Below are positions 10,070 to 19,113 of a stretch of 64,000 nt of DNA, piece after piece. Each line of letters starts with the position of its first letter. The stretch's first letter is position 1. Location of the stretch: positions 193,501 through 257,500 of the forward strand of contig NZ_LMND01000012.1 in NCBI RefSeq assembly GCF_001423265.1, written 5' to 3'. The translations under genes were made by a program, and so were the position numbers. The stretch is from Methylobacterium sp. Leaf108 (GTDB lineage Bacteria > Pseudomonadota > Alphaproteobacteria > Rhizobiales > Beijerinckiaceae). The notes beneath the pieces are model-generated. The model was not told where the DNA came from. It worked only from the letters and a program-made list of their open reading frames with translations, and searched no databases.

Positions 10070-10867
10070 TCAAGATGCCGGGTCGGCTTTCGAGGCGTCA
10101 CCCAAAAGCTCACTGCGTGGGGCCGCTTCCAGGGCGACGCCGCTGCCGTCCTTGAGGCTCACCCCCGTAATCCCGCGCAGAAGAGCCTCGCGCAGCAGCC
10201 ATTCGAGCTTGAACGCCGCCAGCTCGTGGGACAGCCCGGCCGGCCGCACGTTCGAGATGCAGTTGCGCTCGGCATCCGAGCGCCCGACACGGGGCGCGAA
10301 GGTGAGGTAGACGCCGAGGCTGTCGGGCGAGGACAGGCCCGGCCGTTCGCCGATGAGCACCACCACCGCGCGGGCCTTGAGTGCCGCGCCGATGCCGTCA
10401 CCTAGCGCCACCCTTCCCTGCGTCGCCACCACCACCGGGGCGAGGCTCCAGCCGGCCTTGTCGATGTGCGGCTTGAAGGCGGTGAGGAAGCCCGCCGCAC
10501 CCTCGTGGACGGCACGGGCCGAGAGCCCGTCGGCCACCACGATGGCGAGGTCGACCGGCTCGGCCGGTTCCTGCGTCAATACGGCGAGGCCGTCCTCGCT
10601 CAAGGCGCGCCCGAGATCGGGCCGGCGCAGGTAGGTCGCGCGGTCGGTGGCGGCGGAAGCCACGGTCAGGGTCGTGAAGCCGAGCGCTTCGATGCCGGCG
10701 GCGACCTCGCCGGCGTCCATCGGGGTATGGACCGCGTCGCGGGCCTGGGCGTGGGCGAGGCCGAAGCGCAGCACCTCGATGGTGGGCAGGCCGGCGCCGG
10801 CCCGTCCGAGGCCGATCCGGGCGGGCGTGAGGCGGGCGAGGCGCGCCCAGGGGTCTTCGCCGGTCAT
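10070..10867 (-). CDS. eutC: Ethanolamine ammonia-lyase small subunit
   Basis: A 265-residue protein beginning at ATG 10867, four bases inside the eutB 3' end (ATGA-type overlap). Typical EutC blocks are TPARIGLGRAGAGLPT, FGLAHAQARDAVH, VVADGLSARAVH and VVVLIGERPGLSSPDSLG, with the C-terminal ERNCISNVRPAGLS. With EutB it forms the adenosylcobalamin-dependent enzyme that splits ethanolamine into acetaldehyde and ammonia. No microcompartment shell genes or eutA reactivase are in the window, so a cytosolic form is implied. The overlap guarantees balanced synthesis with eutB. Confidence 0.95.
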   Translation of the reverse strand: MTGEDPWARLARLTPARIGLGRAGAGLPTIEVLRFGLAHAQARDAVHTPMDAGEVAAGIEALGFTTLTVASAATDRATYLRRPDLGRALSEDGLAVLTQEPAEPVDLAIVVADGLSARAVHEGAAGFLTAFKPHIDKAGWSLAPVVVATQGRVALGDGIGAALKARAVVVLIGERPGLSSPDSLGVYLTFAPRVGRSDAERNCISNVRPAGLSHELAAFKLEWLLREALLRGITGVSLKDGSGVALEAAPRSELLGDASKADPAS

Positions 10868-12258
10868 GCCGCGAGGTCTCCCGACAGGCCCGGAGCGGCG
10901 GCGATGAGCCGGGCGCTCGGCCCCTCCGGCAGCAGTGTCCCGTCGGCGTCGGTCAGCCCGATCTGTTCGAGCCAGGCCTCGAACTCCGGCGCCCGCTTCA
11001 GGCCGAGCACCTCGCGGATGTAGAGCGAATCGTGGAACGAGGTGGACTGGTAGTTCAGCATCACGTCGTCGGCACCCGGGATGCCCATGACGAAGGTGCA
11101 CCCGGCCGTACCCAGCAACGTCAGGAGCGTGTCCATGTCGTTCTGGTCGGCCTCGGCGTGGTTGGTGTAGCAGACGTCGCAACCCAGAGGCAGGCCCATG
11201 AGCTTGCCGCAGAAGTGGTCCTCCAGCCCGGCCCTGATGATCTCCTTGCCGTCGTAGAGGTATTCGGGCCCGATGAAGCCGACCACGGTGTTGACCAGCA
11301 GTGGCCTGAACGGCCGCGCCACCGCGTAGGCGCGCGCCTCCAGGGTCTGCTGGTCGATGCCGTGATGGGCGTCGGCCGAGAGCGCCGAACCCTGGCCGGT
11401 CTCGAAGTACATGACGTTGTCGCCCACCGTGCCGCGCTTGAGCGCCAGCGCCGCCTCGTGCGCCTCCTTGAGGATGGGGAGGGTGACGCCGAAGCTGGCG
11501 TTGGCCTTCTGGGTGCCGGCGATGGACTGGAACACGAGATCCACCGGCAGGCCGAGGTTCATGGCGTCCAGCGTCGTGGTGACGTGGGTGAGGATGCAGC
11601 CCTGCGTCGGGATCGCGAGGCGCTGGATCAGGTCGTCGAAGAGATGGAGCAGGCCGCTGAGGGTGGAGACCGAATCGGACGCCGGGTTCAGCCCGATCAC
11701 CGCGTCGCCGCAGCCGTAGGACAGGCCGTCGACGATCGCCGCGGTGATGCCGGCGGCATCGTCGGTGGGGTGGTTGGGCTGGAGGCGCACCGAGAGCCGG
11801 CCGGGCAGGCCGATGGTGTTGCGGAACTTCGTCACCACCCGGCACTTGCGGGCGACCAGGATCAGGTCCTGGTTGCGCATCACCTTCGAGACCGCGGCCG
11901 CGATCTCCGGTGTGATGCCGGGCGCGATCCGGGTCAGCGTCTCCGGCGAGGCCTTGATCAGGAACTCGCGAAAGTCGCCGACGGTGAGATGGGCGATCTC
12001 GGCGAAGGCCGGCGCGTCGTGGCCGTCGAGGATCAGGCGGGTGACGTCGTCGTCCTCGTAAGCGATCAGGGGTCTGGCCAGGATCTCCGCCAGCGGCACC
12101 TCCGAAAGGCACCAGCGCGCGGCCATCCCCTCCTCCGCCGTCTCGGCGGCGATGCCCGCGAGCCGGTCGCCGGAGCGCACCGGGGTCGCCTTGGCCATGA
12201 GCGTGGCGAGGTCGGCGAACACATGGGTCTTGGGGCCGACGACGTGGCGATAGGGCAT
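10864..12258 (-). CDS. eutB: Ethanolamine ammonia-lyase large subunit
   Basis: A 464-residue protein, the TIM-barrel catalytic subunit that binds adenosylcobalamin and ethanolamine. Conserved blocks include KVMRNQDLILVA, KFRNTIGLPGRLSVRLQPNHPTDD, GDAVIGLNPASDS, FGVTLPILKEAHEAAL, YFETGQGSALSA and MGLPLGCDVCYTNHAEADQND, in family order, and length matches (about 450-465). Translation starts at ATG 12258. It is followed by eutC with a 4-bp overlap and preceded by a transglutaminase gene on the same strand. I see no cobalamin riboswitch in the 77-bp upstream gap, only a hairpin. Confidence 0.95.
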   Translation of the reverse strand: MPYRHVVGPKTHVFADLATLMAKATPVRSGDRLAGIAAETAEEGMAARWCLSEVPLAEILARPLIAYEDDDVTRLILDGHDAPAFAEIAHLTVGDFREFLIKASPETLTRIAPGITPEIAAAVSKVMRNQDLILVARKCRVVTKFRNTIGLPGRLSVRLQPNHPTDDAAGITAAIVDGLSYGCGDAVIGLNPASDSVSTLSGLLHLFDDLIQRLAIPTQGCILTHVTTTLDAMNLGLPVDLVFQSIAGTQKANASFGVTLPILKEAHEAALALKRGTVGDNVMYFETGQGSALSADAHHGIDQQTLEARAYAVARPFRPLLVNTVVGFIGPEYLYDGKEIIRAGLEDHFCGKLMGLPLGCDVCYTNHAEADQNDMDTLLTLLGTAGCTFVMGIPGADDVMLNYQSTSFHDSLYIREVLGLKRAPEFEAWLEQIGLTDADGTLLPEGPSARLIAAAPGLSGDLAA

Positions 12259-12294
12259 GGGCTCACGAACTCCTCGACAACCTGTCGTGCCAAT

Positions 12295-12326
12295 GCCGCT
12301 GCCGATCCTCGGGGCACGGCAGCGGC
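12295..12326 (-). terminator. Hairpin between the transglutaminase gene and eutB
   Basis: Arms gccgctgcc (12295-12303) and ggcagcggc (12318-12326) form a perfect 9-bp stem in the 77-bp gap between the transglutaminase stop and the eutB start. It may terminate the upstream gene or limit read-through into eutBC; there is no clear T-tract. Confidence 0.4.
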
Positions 12327-12335
12327 GCTAGCCGG

Positions 12336-13196
12336 TCATGCCGCCCCCGCATGCGGAGCGGGGATCTCCGTCGAGATCGCGTCGACGGTGCGGATCACCG
12401 CGTCGCTCACCCCGTCCGAGCGGGCGATGCGCACCTGCATGGCGGTGGGCTGCATGTTGCCGAAGGGGGTCGAGAACGCGATCTCGGCCGCGTCGCGGCC
12501 GACGCCGATGCGCACGAGGCCGTCGAGGTTGGCCTGCCGGGTCGCGTCGAACAACCACCAGCGCCCGTCGAGATAGGCCTCGAACACCGCGTGGAAGTCG
12601 CTCGGGACGAGGCCGTGCGCATAGGCCGAGACGAACCGGGCGGGAATGCCCAGGGCCCGGCAGAAGGCGATCCCGAGATGTGCGAAGTCGCGGCAGACGC
12701 CGGCCCGGCGCAGCAGGCTCTCGTCGGCGGTGGTCTCCGCATCGCTTGTGCCGGCCTGATAGGTGATGTGGGTGTGGATCCACGAGCAGATCGCGTTGAC
12801 GCGCTGGTGGCCCTTGGGCAGGGCGCCGAACTCGGCCACGGCGAAGGGCGTCAGCCGGTCGGAGGAGACGTAGCGGCTCGGCAGCAGGAAGGGCAGGATG
12901 TCGAGGGGCAGCCGATTGACCGGGGTCTCGCCGATGGTCGCCGGGTCGGCCCGGAACGGGGTCAGATCCACCGTAGCGTTGTACTCGAGCGAGAACGGAC
13001 CGGGCTGCACCACGACGCCGAGGTAGCGGTTCTGCAGGTCGGGGGTCACGTAGGTCCGCCGCGGCAGGTCGGGGGCCAGGGTCAGGGCCTCGCTCAGGAT
13101 CTCCAGGCTTTGGAGGTGGGCGACCTCCACGTTGAAGATGAAGACCGTCTCCGAAAGGATGTTGTAGGACAGACTGCAGCCCAGCTCGTATCGCAC
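12336..13196 (-). CDS. Transglutaminase-like family protein
   Basis: A 286-residue protein starting at GTG 13196. The N-terminal part (about residues 1-110) is the bacterial transglutaminase beta-rich region, and the core has the Cys-His-Asp triad in context: RRAGVCRDFAH (Cys near residue 167), SDFHAVFEAYLDGRWWLFDATR (His then Asp). Such proteins resemble cysteine proteases and are generally thought to be peptidases or amidases. It shares strand with eutB/eutC, but a hairpin lies between, so co-transcription is uncertain. Upstream, 13197-13377 is non-coding. The substrate is unknown. Confidence 0.87.
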   Translation of the reverse strand: MRYELGCSLSYNILSETVFIFNVEVAHLQSLEILSEALTLAPDLPRRTYVTPDLQNRYLGVVVQPGPFSLEYNATVDLTPFRADPATIGETPVNRLPLDILPFLLPSRYVSSDRLTPFAVAEFGALPKGHQRVNAICSWIHTHITYQAGTSDAETTADESLLRRAGVCRDFAHLGIAFCRALGIPARFVSAYAHGLVPSDFHAVFEAYLDGRWWLFDATRQANLDGLVRIGVGRDAAEIAFSTPFGNMQPTAMQVRIARSDGVSDAVIRTVDAISTEIPAPHAGAA

Positions 13197-13377
13197 TCGT
13201 CGCTCCCTGGCATCACATCGACCGCCGTTCCGTGCCGCAAAGCAAGGACCGGACCTCGCACAGCCAAGATCGCGAGACGGGCGGGGTTCCACGCGCTCGC
13301 GCCAGGCGGGCGTCGGAGAACCGCGTCGCCGCTGCACGATCCGCGACGGCCCGCGGCCACGGCGTGGGCGGCGGCGT

Positions 13378-14004
13378 TCAGGACGTCGCGGACCGTTCGC
13401 CGACGCCCTCCTCCGTCCGCGGCAGCAGCAGTACCGTCAGCGAGCGCACCCCTTGCGCGCCGTGGATCAGCACGCCCTCGATGTCGGCGGTGGCCGAGGG
13501 GCCGGTGTGGAGCACGGCGTAATCCGCCCGGGCGAAGTCCGGCCGGCGGTAGGCGGCCTGGATGTTGACCAGGATATCGGCCGGGTCGAGCAGCACGACG
13601 AGGTGCTGGGCGAGGTAGGCCACGGCGTTCACCTGCAACTCGGCCTGGGTGAACAGCACGGAACCGGTCTCGGCGACGCCGAACACCGCGCGCACGATCG
13701 CCACGTCCACATCGGCCAGATCGGCCGGCAGCGCCACCTGCGCGAGGTCGCGGTTGCCCGCGATCTCGGGCACGGCGGAGGCGATCACCGCGGCGCCGTC
13801 GAGACGCTCGCGCACGGCGGCGAACGGGTCCTGCCCGGGCACGACCTCGGCGACCCGCCCGCCCATGCGCTGAAGGCGCTCGCCGAACTCGGCCACGAGA
13901 TCGTCGCCGACCAGGGGCGCGAACGCCGGGATCTCCGGCAGGGGATGATCGCCGGCCGGGCGGTTGCGCCGGATCGTGGCGAGGGTGGTCTCGCGCGCGC
14001 TCAC
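13378..14004 (-). CDS. lutC: Lactate utilization protein C (LUD domain)
   Basis: A 208-residue LUD-domain protein, the third part of the LutABC L-lactate oxidation complex. It starts at GTG 14004, overlapping the lutB stop (GTGA), which sets the start clearly. Features are VFGVAETGSVLF, the conserved HLVVLLDPADILVNI, and the C-terminal GPSATADIEGVLIHGAQGVRSLTVLLL. It is the last gene of a minus-strand unit whose order is lutA-lutB-lutC. Lactate oxidation to pyruvate fits with the adjacent pyruvate oxidase. Confidence 0.92.
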   Translation of the reverse strand: MSARETTLATIRRNRPAGDHPLPEIPAFAPLVGDDLVAEFGERLQRMGGRVAEVVPGQDPFAAVRERLDGAAVIASAVPEIAGNRDLAQVALPADLADVDVAIVRAVFGVAETGSVLFTQAELQVNAVAYLAQHLVVLLDPADILVNIQAAYRRPDFARADYAVLHTGPSATADIEGVLIHGAQGVRSLTVLLLPRTEEGVGERSATS

Positions 14005-15578
14005 GATGCGCCGTCCTTCTTCGCAGCGGACGTTTTGGCTCCGGCCTTCTTCCCCATCCGGTTCTGCTTGTACCAGCTGTGGAAGCTCCGGCCCGGGCTG
14101 TCGGGCATCTCGCGCGCCTTCCCCCAGGTGTTGAGCGGGTTGTAGACGGCAAAGCGCGGCAGGACCTTCAAGGCGGAATCGGCCGCGCCGATGGCGGCGC
14201 GGTAGGCCGCCGGGCGGCTCAGCACCTGGCCCGCCGCCTTCATCATGCCCTGCTTGAGGAGCGGGATCTGGTGCTCCTCGGCCAGCACCTTGCGCCAGGC
14301 GAAGATCTGCTCGTGGATGTTGATCTTGACCGGGCAGACGTTGGTGCAGGAACCGTTCATCGTCGAGGAGAACGGCAGGGTCGAGTACTTCCGCTTGTTG
14401 AAGGTCGGATCGATGATGAGACCGATCGGCCCCGAATAAGTGGCGCCGTAGCTCAAGCCTCCGCTGCGCCGGTAGACCGGGCAGGTGTTCATGCAGGCGC
14501 CGCAGCGGATGCATTTGAGCGAGGTCCAGAACTCCTCCATCCCGAGCCGCTCCGAACGGCCGTTGTCGACCAGCACCATGTGCATCTCGGTGCCCTTGCG
14601 GGGCGCCCGGAAATGCGAGGTGTACTGGGTGATGGGGGAGCCCAGCGCCGAGCGCGACAGCAGGCGCAGGAACACGCCGAGATGCTCGATGCGCGGGATC
14701 AGCTTCTCGATGCCGATGGAGTGGATCTGGAGCTTGGGCACGTTGCCCGAGAGATCGGCGTTGCCCTCGTTGGTGCAGGTCACCACCGTGCCGGTCTCGG
14801 CGATGGCGAAGTTGCACCCCGTCAACCCGGCGTCCGCCTCCAGGATAAGCGGACGCGTGTGCATGCGCTGGCTCTCGGCGAGGTACTTGGCATCGTCGTT
14901 CTCCGGGTCGGTGCCCATGGTGCGGGCAAACACCTCGGCCACGTCGAAGCGGGTCTTGTGCACGGCCGGCACCACGACGTGGCTCGGCTCCTCGTCGTCG
15001 AGCTGCTGGATGCGCTCGCCGAGATCCGTCTCGATCACCTCGATGCCGGTGGTCGCCATGTAGTGGCGAAACCCGCATTCCTCGGTCAGCATCGACTTCG
15101 ACTTGATCAGCGACCTGGCGCCGTGATCCTTGAGGATGCCGTGGACGATGCGGTTGTGGTCGGCCCCGTCGGCCGCCCAATGCACGTGGACGCCGTTGGC
15201 CTTGGCGGCCGCCTCGAACTGCTCGAGGTAGTGGTCGAGGCGGCTCAGCGTGTGGGTCTTGATGGCGGAGGCGAGCTCGCGCAGTTCCTCCCACTCCGGG
15301 ATGCCGAAGGCGGCGGTGTCGCGCTTGGTGCGCAGGTCCCAGAGCCGTGCGTCGTGGGCGGCCTGGTGCAGCGGGGCGGCGAGGAAGCGTTCGGCCGCCT
15401 CGGCCTGGTCGATCGGCCGGTCGCCGCGGATCTTGGCGCCGCGCGGCTGGGCCTCCCGCGGGGCTTTCACCGCCACGGGCTTCGTCGCGGCCTCGGCATG
15501 CTGGAGGGGGCGCCCGTCCTGGCCGCGGGCGCTCTCGGCCGGGGGCTCGGAGAGGCGGGGCTGGTCCTCGATGCTCAT
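14001..15578 (-). CDS. lutB: Lactate utilization iron-sulfur protein B
   Basis: A 525-residue protein with an N-terminal low-complexity extension of about 65 residues, then a LUD domain (SKSMLTEECGFRHYM; GCNFAIAETGTVV), then two ferredoxin-like clusters, CIRCGACMNTCPVY and CTNVCPVK, and a C-terminal helical tail. This is the LutB/YkgF arrangement; the extra N-terminal 60 or so residues beyond the family norm (about 470) are unusual and may be disordered. It transfers electrons in LutABC. The ATG at 15578 overlaps the lutA stop (ATGA), so translation is coupled. Confidence 0.93.
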   Translation of the reverse strand: MSIEDQPRLSEPPAESARGQDGRPLQHAEAATKPVAVKAPREAQPRGAKIRGDRPIDQAEAAERFLAAPLHQAAHDARLWDLRTKRDTAAFGIPEWEELRELASAIKTHTLSRLDHYLEQFEAAAKANGVHVHWAADGADHNRIVHGILKDHGARSLIKSKSMLTEECGFRHYMATTGIEVIETDLGERIQQLDDEEPSHVVVPAVHKTRFDVAEVFARTMGTDPENDDAKYLAESQRMHTRPLILEADAGLTGCNFAIAETGTVVTCTNEGNADLSGNVPKLQIHSIGIEKLIPRIEHLGVFLRLLSRSALGSPITQYTSHFRAPRKGTEMHMVLVDNGRSERLGMEEFWTSLKCIRCGACMNTCPVYRRSGGLSYGATYSGPIGLIIDPTFNKRKYSTLPFSSTMNGSCTNVCPVKINIHEQIFAWRKVLAEEHQIPLLKQGMMKAAGQVLSRPAAYRAAIGAADSALKVLPRFAVYNPLNTWGKAREMPDSPGRSFHSWYKQNRMGKKAGAKTSAAKKDGAS

Positions 15579-16318
15579 GCTGTCGCTCCATTGAGGATGC
15601 GGGCGATGTGGATGAACTTGAGCGGCACGCCGACCCGGTCGGCACAGCCCTTCTGGTGCATCAGGCAGGAGGAATCGGCCGAGACCACGTAGTCGGCCCC
15701 CGCCCTGGCCTGGTCGGCCACCTTGTCGTAGCCCATCTTGGCCGAGACCGCCGGCTCGAACACGCTGAAGGTGCCGCCGAAGCCGCAGCATTCGTCGGGC
15801 CGCGCCAGCTTGACCACCTCGATGCCGGAGACCTTGGCCAGGAGATCGAGGGGCTTGGAGAAGGCCGGCGCGTTCAGTTCCGACGGCTTGGCATGGTGGA
15901 TGCCGCGCAGGGCGTTGCAGTTGGAGTGATAGGCGACCTTGTGGGGGAAGCGCGCCCAGGGAAACGCCTCGACCTTCAGCACGTCGTGAAGGAACTCCAC
16001 CAGTTCGTAGGTCCTTTCCCGCACCGCCGTCACCTCGGGGGTCTGCGGGATCGCGGTCAGATGTTCGCGCACCTGGTGCGCGCAGGAGCCGGACGGGGTC
16101 ACGACGTAGTCGAAGCCGGTGAAGTTCCTGACGAACAGAGCCTCGGTGGCGGCGGCCTCGGCGTGGCAGCCGGTGTTGGTCATCGGCTGGCCGCAGCAGG
16201 TCTGGTCGAACGGATACTCGACGTCGAGCCCCAGGCGTTCGAGCAACTCCAGGGTGGCGATGCCCACCTCCGGCTCGAAGGCGTCGACGTAGCACGGCAC
16301 GAACAGTCCGATGCGCAT
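15575..16318 (-). CDS. lutA: Lactate utilization iron-sulfur protein A (CCG domain)
   Basis: A 247-residue protein with two CCG domains: TCCGQPMTNTGC near residue 40-50 and ECCGFGGTFSVFEP near residue 180. Each CCG motif contributes to iron-sulfur or heterodisulfide-type redox chemistry. The ATG at 16318 (MRIGLFVPCYVDAF) is the family start; an ATG 51 bp upstream would add a basic stretch with no counterpart. It heads the lutABC unit and lies 95 bp after the poxB stop. Confidence 0.93.
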   Translation of the reverse strand: MRIGLFVPCYVDAFEPEVGIATLELLERLGLDVEYPFDQTCCGQPMTNTGCHAEAAATEALFVRNFTGFDYVVTPSGSCAHQVREHLTAIPQTPEVTAVRERTYELVEFLHDVLKVEAFPWARFPHKVAYHSNCNALRGIHHAKPSELNAPAFSKPLDLLAKVSGIEVVKLARPDECCGFGGTFSVFEPAVSAKMGYDKVADQARAGADYVVSADSSCLMHQKGCADRVGVPLKFIHIARILNGATA

Positions 16319-16413
16319 GGCGTTTCCATATCGTTCTCGTCCAGCCCGCGTGCGCTTCCCTCCCCGCAAGGGGGAGGCGAGACGAGTCGGCCCGTTTCCA
16401 GTTTGGAAAAGCT

Positions 16414-18177
16414 CTACCGAATCACGTTCGTCTTCGCCAGATCGAGCACCGCGTCACCGCGTCCGCTCATCACGGCGCGCAGGACGTAGAGGCTGAAGCC
16501 CTTCACCTGCTGGCCGTCGATCTTTGGGGGGATCGACAGCTCCTGGCGGTTCACCACCACGTCGAGGACGGCGGGGCCGTCGTGGGCCAGCACCCCGCGG
16601 GCGGCGGCCTCCAAGTCGGCCGGGTCCTCGACGCGCACGGCGTGGATGCCGGCGGCCCGGGCCATGGCGGCGAAATCCGGGTTCTCGAGTTCGACGCCGG
16701 TCTCGAGATAGCCCGCGGCCTTCATCTCCATCTCGACGAAGCCGAGGGAGCCGTTGTTGAAGATCACCACCTTCACCGGCAGCTTTTCCTGGCGCAGGGT
16801 GAGGAGGTCGCCCATCAGCATGGTGAAGCCGCCGTCGCCCGAGAGCGACACCACCTGCCGACCCGGCTGGGCCGCCTGCACGCCGATGGCTTGCGCCATG
16901 GCGTTGGCCATGGAGCCGTGCACCCACGATCCCAGCAGCCGGCGCTGACCGTTCATCCTGAGGTAGCGGGCCGCCCAGATCGTCGGGGTGCCGACATCGG
17001 CGGTGAAGACCGCGTCCTCGGCCGCCGCCTCGCTCAGGACCTTCGCCAGGTACTGCGGATGGATCGGCGATTTGGTCCCGGCCTTGAGGCCGAACCAGCC
17101 CGACTTCGGCGTTCCGGTGGCCAGATCGTCGAGATCCTCGCGGGCCTTGGCGTAGTGCTTCAGGCTCGCATCGAGCCACGCGCGGTCGGCCTTCACCGTG
17201 AGCTTGGGCAGGAGCGCCCGCAGGGTGTCGCCGACGTCGCCCACGAGGCCGAGTGCGAGGCGGCTGCGCCGGCCGAGTTGCTCGGGCCGGATGTCGACCT
17301 GCGCCACCTTGGCGTCGCCGGGATAGAACTGCTTGTAGGGAAAATCGGTGCCGAGCATCAGCAGCGTCTCGCAGCCCATCATCGCGGCATAGCCCGACGA
17401 GAACCCGATCAGCCCGGTCATGCCGACATCGTAGGGATTGTCGTATTCCACGACGTCCTTGCCGCCGAGCGCATGGACGATCGGGCTCTTGAGCCTGCCC
17501 GCCACGGCCAGGAGGTCGGCGTGGGCTCCGGCGCAGCCGCGCCCGCACAGCAGGGTGACCTTGGCCGAACCGTTGAGGAGCTCGGCCAGGGCGTCGAGGT
17601 CGCGGTCGGCCGGCCTGACCAGCGGACGCGGCGGCTTGAGGCCGGGATTGGGCGAGGCCGCGCGCTTGGGTGCATCCATCTGCGCCACGTCGCCGGGGAT
17701 GATGACGACGGAGACGCCGCGCTGGCCGATCGCCGCGCGCAGGGCGTTCTCCAGGACGAAGGGCAGCTGGGCCGGGTCCGAGACGACCTCGCAATAATGG
17801 CTGCATTGCGTAAACAGCGCCTTGGGGTCGGTCTCCTGGAAGTAGCCCGAGCCGATCTCGGCCGAGGGGATGTGGGCGGCGATGGCCAGCACCGGGGTGC
17901 GGCTGCGGTGGCAGTCGAACAGGCCGTTGACGAGGTGGACGTGGCCCGGCCCGCAGGAACCGGCGCAGACGGCGAGCTCGCCGGTGATCTGGCTCTCGGC
18001 GCCGGCGGCGAAGGCGCCGACCTCCTCGTGGCGGACGTGGACCCAATCGATGACGCCGCGCGCCCGGATCGATTCCGTCATCGCGTTGAGGCTGTCGCCG
18101 ACCACCCCGTAGATGCGGCGGACCCCCACCTGCTGCAGGGTCTCGACGAGGACGTCGGCGACGGTGGCGATGCGCAT
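16414..18177 (-). CDS. poxB: Pyruvate:quinone oxidoreductase (pyruvate oxidase)
   Basis: A 587-residue thiamine-diphosphate enzyme that resembles E. coli PoxB throughout: [62 protein letters not shown], and the TPP-binding [15 protein letters not shown]. The C-terminal stretch from [17 protein letters not shown] to LAKTN matches the amphipathic peptide by which PoxB binds the membrane. It oxidises pyruvate to acetate and CO2, passing electrons to quinone. ATG 18177 is the family start. Neighbours are an isochorismatase-like gene upstream and lutABC downstream on the same strand, suggesting lactate to pyruvate to acetate flow. Confidence 0.9.
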   Translation of the reverse strand: MRIATVADVLVETLQQVGVRRIYGVVGDSLNAMTESIRARGVIDWVHVRHEEVGAFAAGAESQITGELAVCAGSCGPGHVHLVNGLFDCHRSRTPVLAIAAHIPSAEIGSGYFQETDPKALFTQCSHYCEVVSDPAQLPFVLENALRAAIGQRGVSVVIIPGDVAQMDAPKRAASPNPGLKPPRPLVRPADRDLDALAELLNGSAKVTLLCGRGCAGAHADLLAVAGRLKSPIVHALGGKDVVEYDNPYDVGMTGLIGFSSGYAAMMGCETLLMLGTDFPYKQFYPGDAKVAQVDIRPEQLGRRSRLALGLVGDVGDTLRALLPKLTVKADRAWLDASLKHYAKAREDLDDLATGTPKSGWFGLKAGTKSPIHPQYLAKVLSEAAAEDAVFTADVGTPTIWAARYLRMNGQRRLLGSWVHGSMANAMAQAIGVQAAQPGRQVVSLSGDGGFTMLMGDLLTLRQEKLPVKVVIFNNGSLGFVEMEMKAAGYLETGVELENPDFAAMARAAGIHAVRVEDPADLEAAARGVLAHDGPAVLDVVVNRQELSIPPKIDGQQVKGFSLYVLRAVMSGRGDAVLDLAKTNVIR

Positions 18178-18238
18178 GGTGCGGTTCCCGTGTTCAGGAG
18201 CCGAACCGCCGGGTCCGGTCACCCGTTCCCGTGAAACG

Positions 18239-18850
18239 TCAGGCGCCGATCTCGGCCACCGTCGGGGCGATGACGGCGAACAGGTCGCCCAGGGTCGCCA
18301 GGCTCGCCGCCTGCAGGGCCGCGGCCGGCACGATGCCGCCGTCGAGCCCGGGAAGGGCGCGGGTGGCGGTGGCGGAGGCGACCACGGTCGGGCTGAACCC
18401 GAGGTTGAAGGCGCCGCGCGCCGTCGAGTTGATGCACATGTGCGTCATGAACCCGGCCAGGATCACCGATTTGACGCCCGCTGCCTCCAGCCGCGCCTGG
18501 AGGTCGGTGCCGACGAAGGCGTTCGGAAAAGTCTTCACGATCACCGGCTCGTCGCCCTGCGGTGCGACCTCGGGGCTGATCGCGCCGATCGGCGCGGTGA
18601 CGTCGTAGGGCGAGCCCGGCCCGGCATCGTGCTGGACGTGGAACACGGGAATGCCGGCGGCGCGGGCGCGGGCGAGCAGGCTTTGGGCCTCCAGCAACGC
18701 GGGCTCGACGCCCTCCAACCGCATCACGCCCTCGCGATAGGTGTTCTGCAGGTCGATCATCACGAGGGCGGAGCCGGACAGGGCGGCCGGCGCGGGACTG
18801 AGGCCGGAGACATCGCGCAGCGTCTTGAGGGGCGTGTCCGAAGCGGTCAT
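18239..18850 (-). CDS. Isochorismatase-like cysteine hydrolase
   Basis: A 203-residue cytoplasmic hydrolase with the Asp-Lys-Cys triad of the family: [17 protein letters not shown], and [14 protein letters not shown]. Related enzymes hydrolyse isochorismate, nicotinamide or other amides; the substrate cannot be read from the sequence. The ATG at 18850 is chosen because upstream residues in the same frame are basic and unlike the family. It is 61 bp upstream of poxB on the same strand and may lead that transcription unit. Confidence 0.88.
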   Translation of the reverse strand: MTASDTPLKTLRDVSGLSPAPAALSGSALVMIDLQNTYREGVMRLEGVEPALLEAQSLLARARAAGIPVFHVQHDAGPGSPYDVTAPIGAISPEVAPQGDEPVIVKTFPNAFVGTDLQARLEAAGVKSVILAGFMTHMCINSTARGAFNLGFSPTVVASATATRALPGLDGGIVPAAALQAASLATLGDLFAVIAPTVAEIGA

Positions 18851-19113
18851 GGCGGTGGTTCCCGATTGTTGGGGCAGGACTCGGCCGCGAACAAGCGGGG
18901 TTTGCGGATCGCGGTCAAGACGACACCGAAGATGCACGCGGCACCACGGCATCGGCGTCCGACGCGAAAACCTGTCCCGGCGTCCTCCACGGCCTAGCCT
19001 CGCCCGGCGCCGGGCGGCTAAGACTGCCGCGCCACGACCGTGACTTCACGGTCGCCATCGTCCCCTTCCCTGGTCGGCCGGGGTACATCAAGCGGTCAGG
19101 ACACACGAACCGG

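Noticed and set aside
12259..12335. Cobalamin riboswitch ahead of eutB
   Set aside because: The gap is only 77 bp and contains a simple hairpin, with no B12-box.
16414..18177. Acetolactate synthase as an alternative to PoxB
   Set aside because: N-terminal and C-terminal sequences follow PoxB, including the membrane-binding tail; no small regulatory subunit is adjacent.
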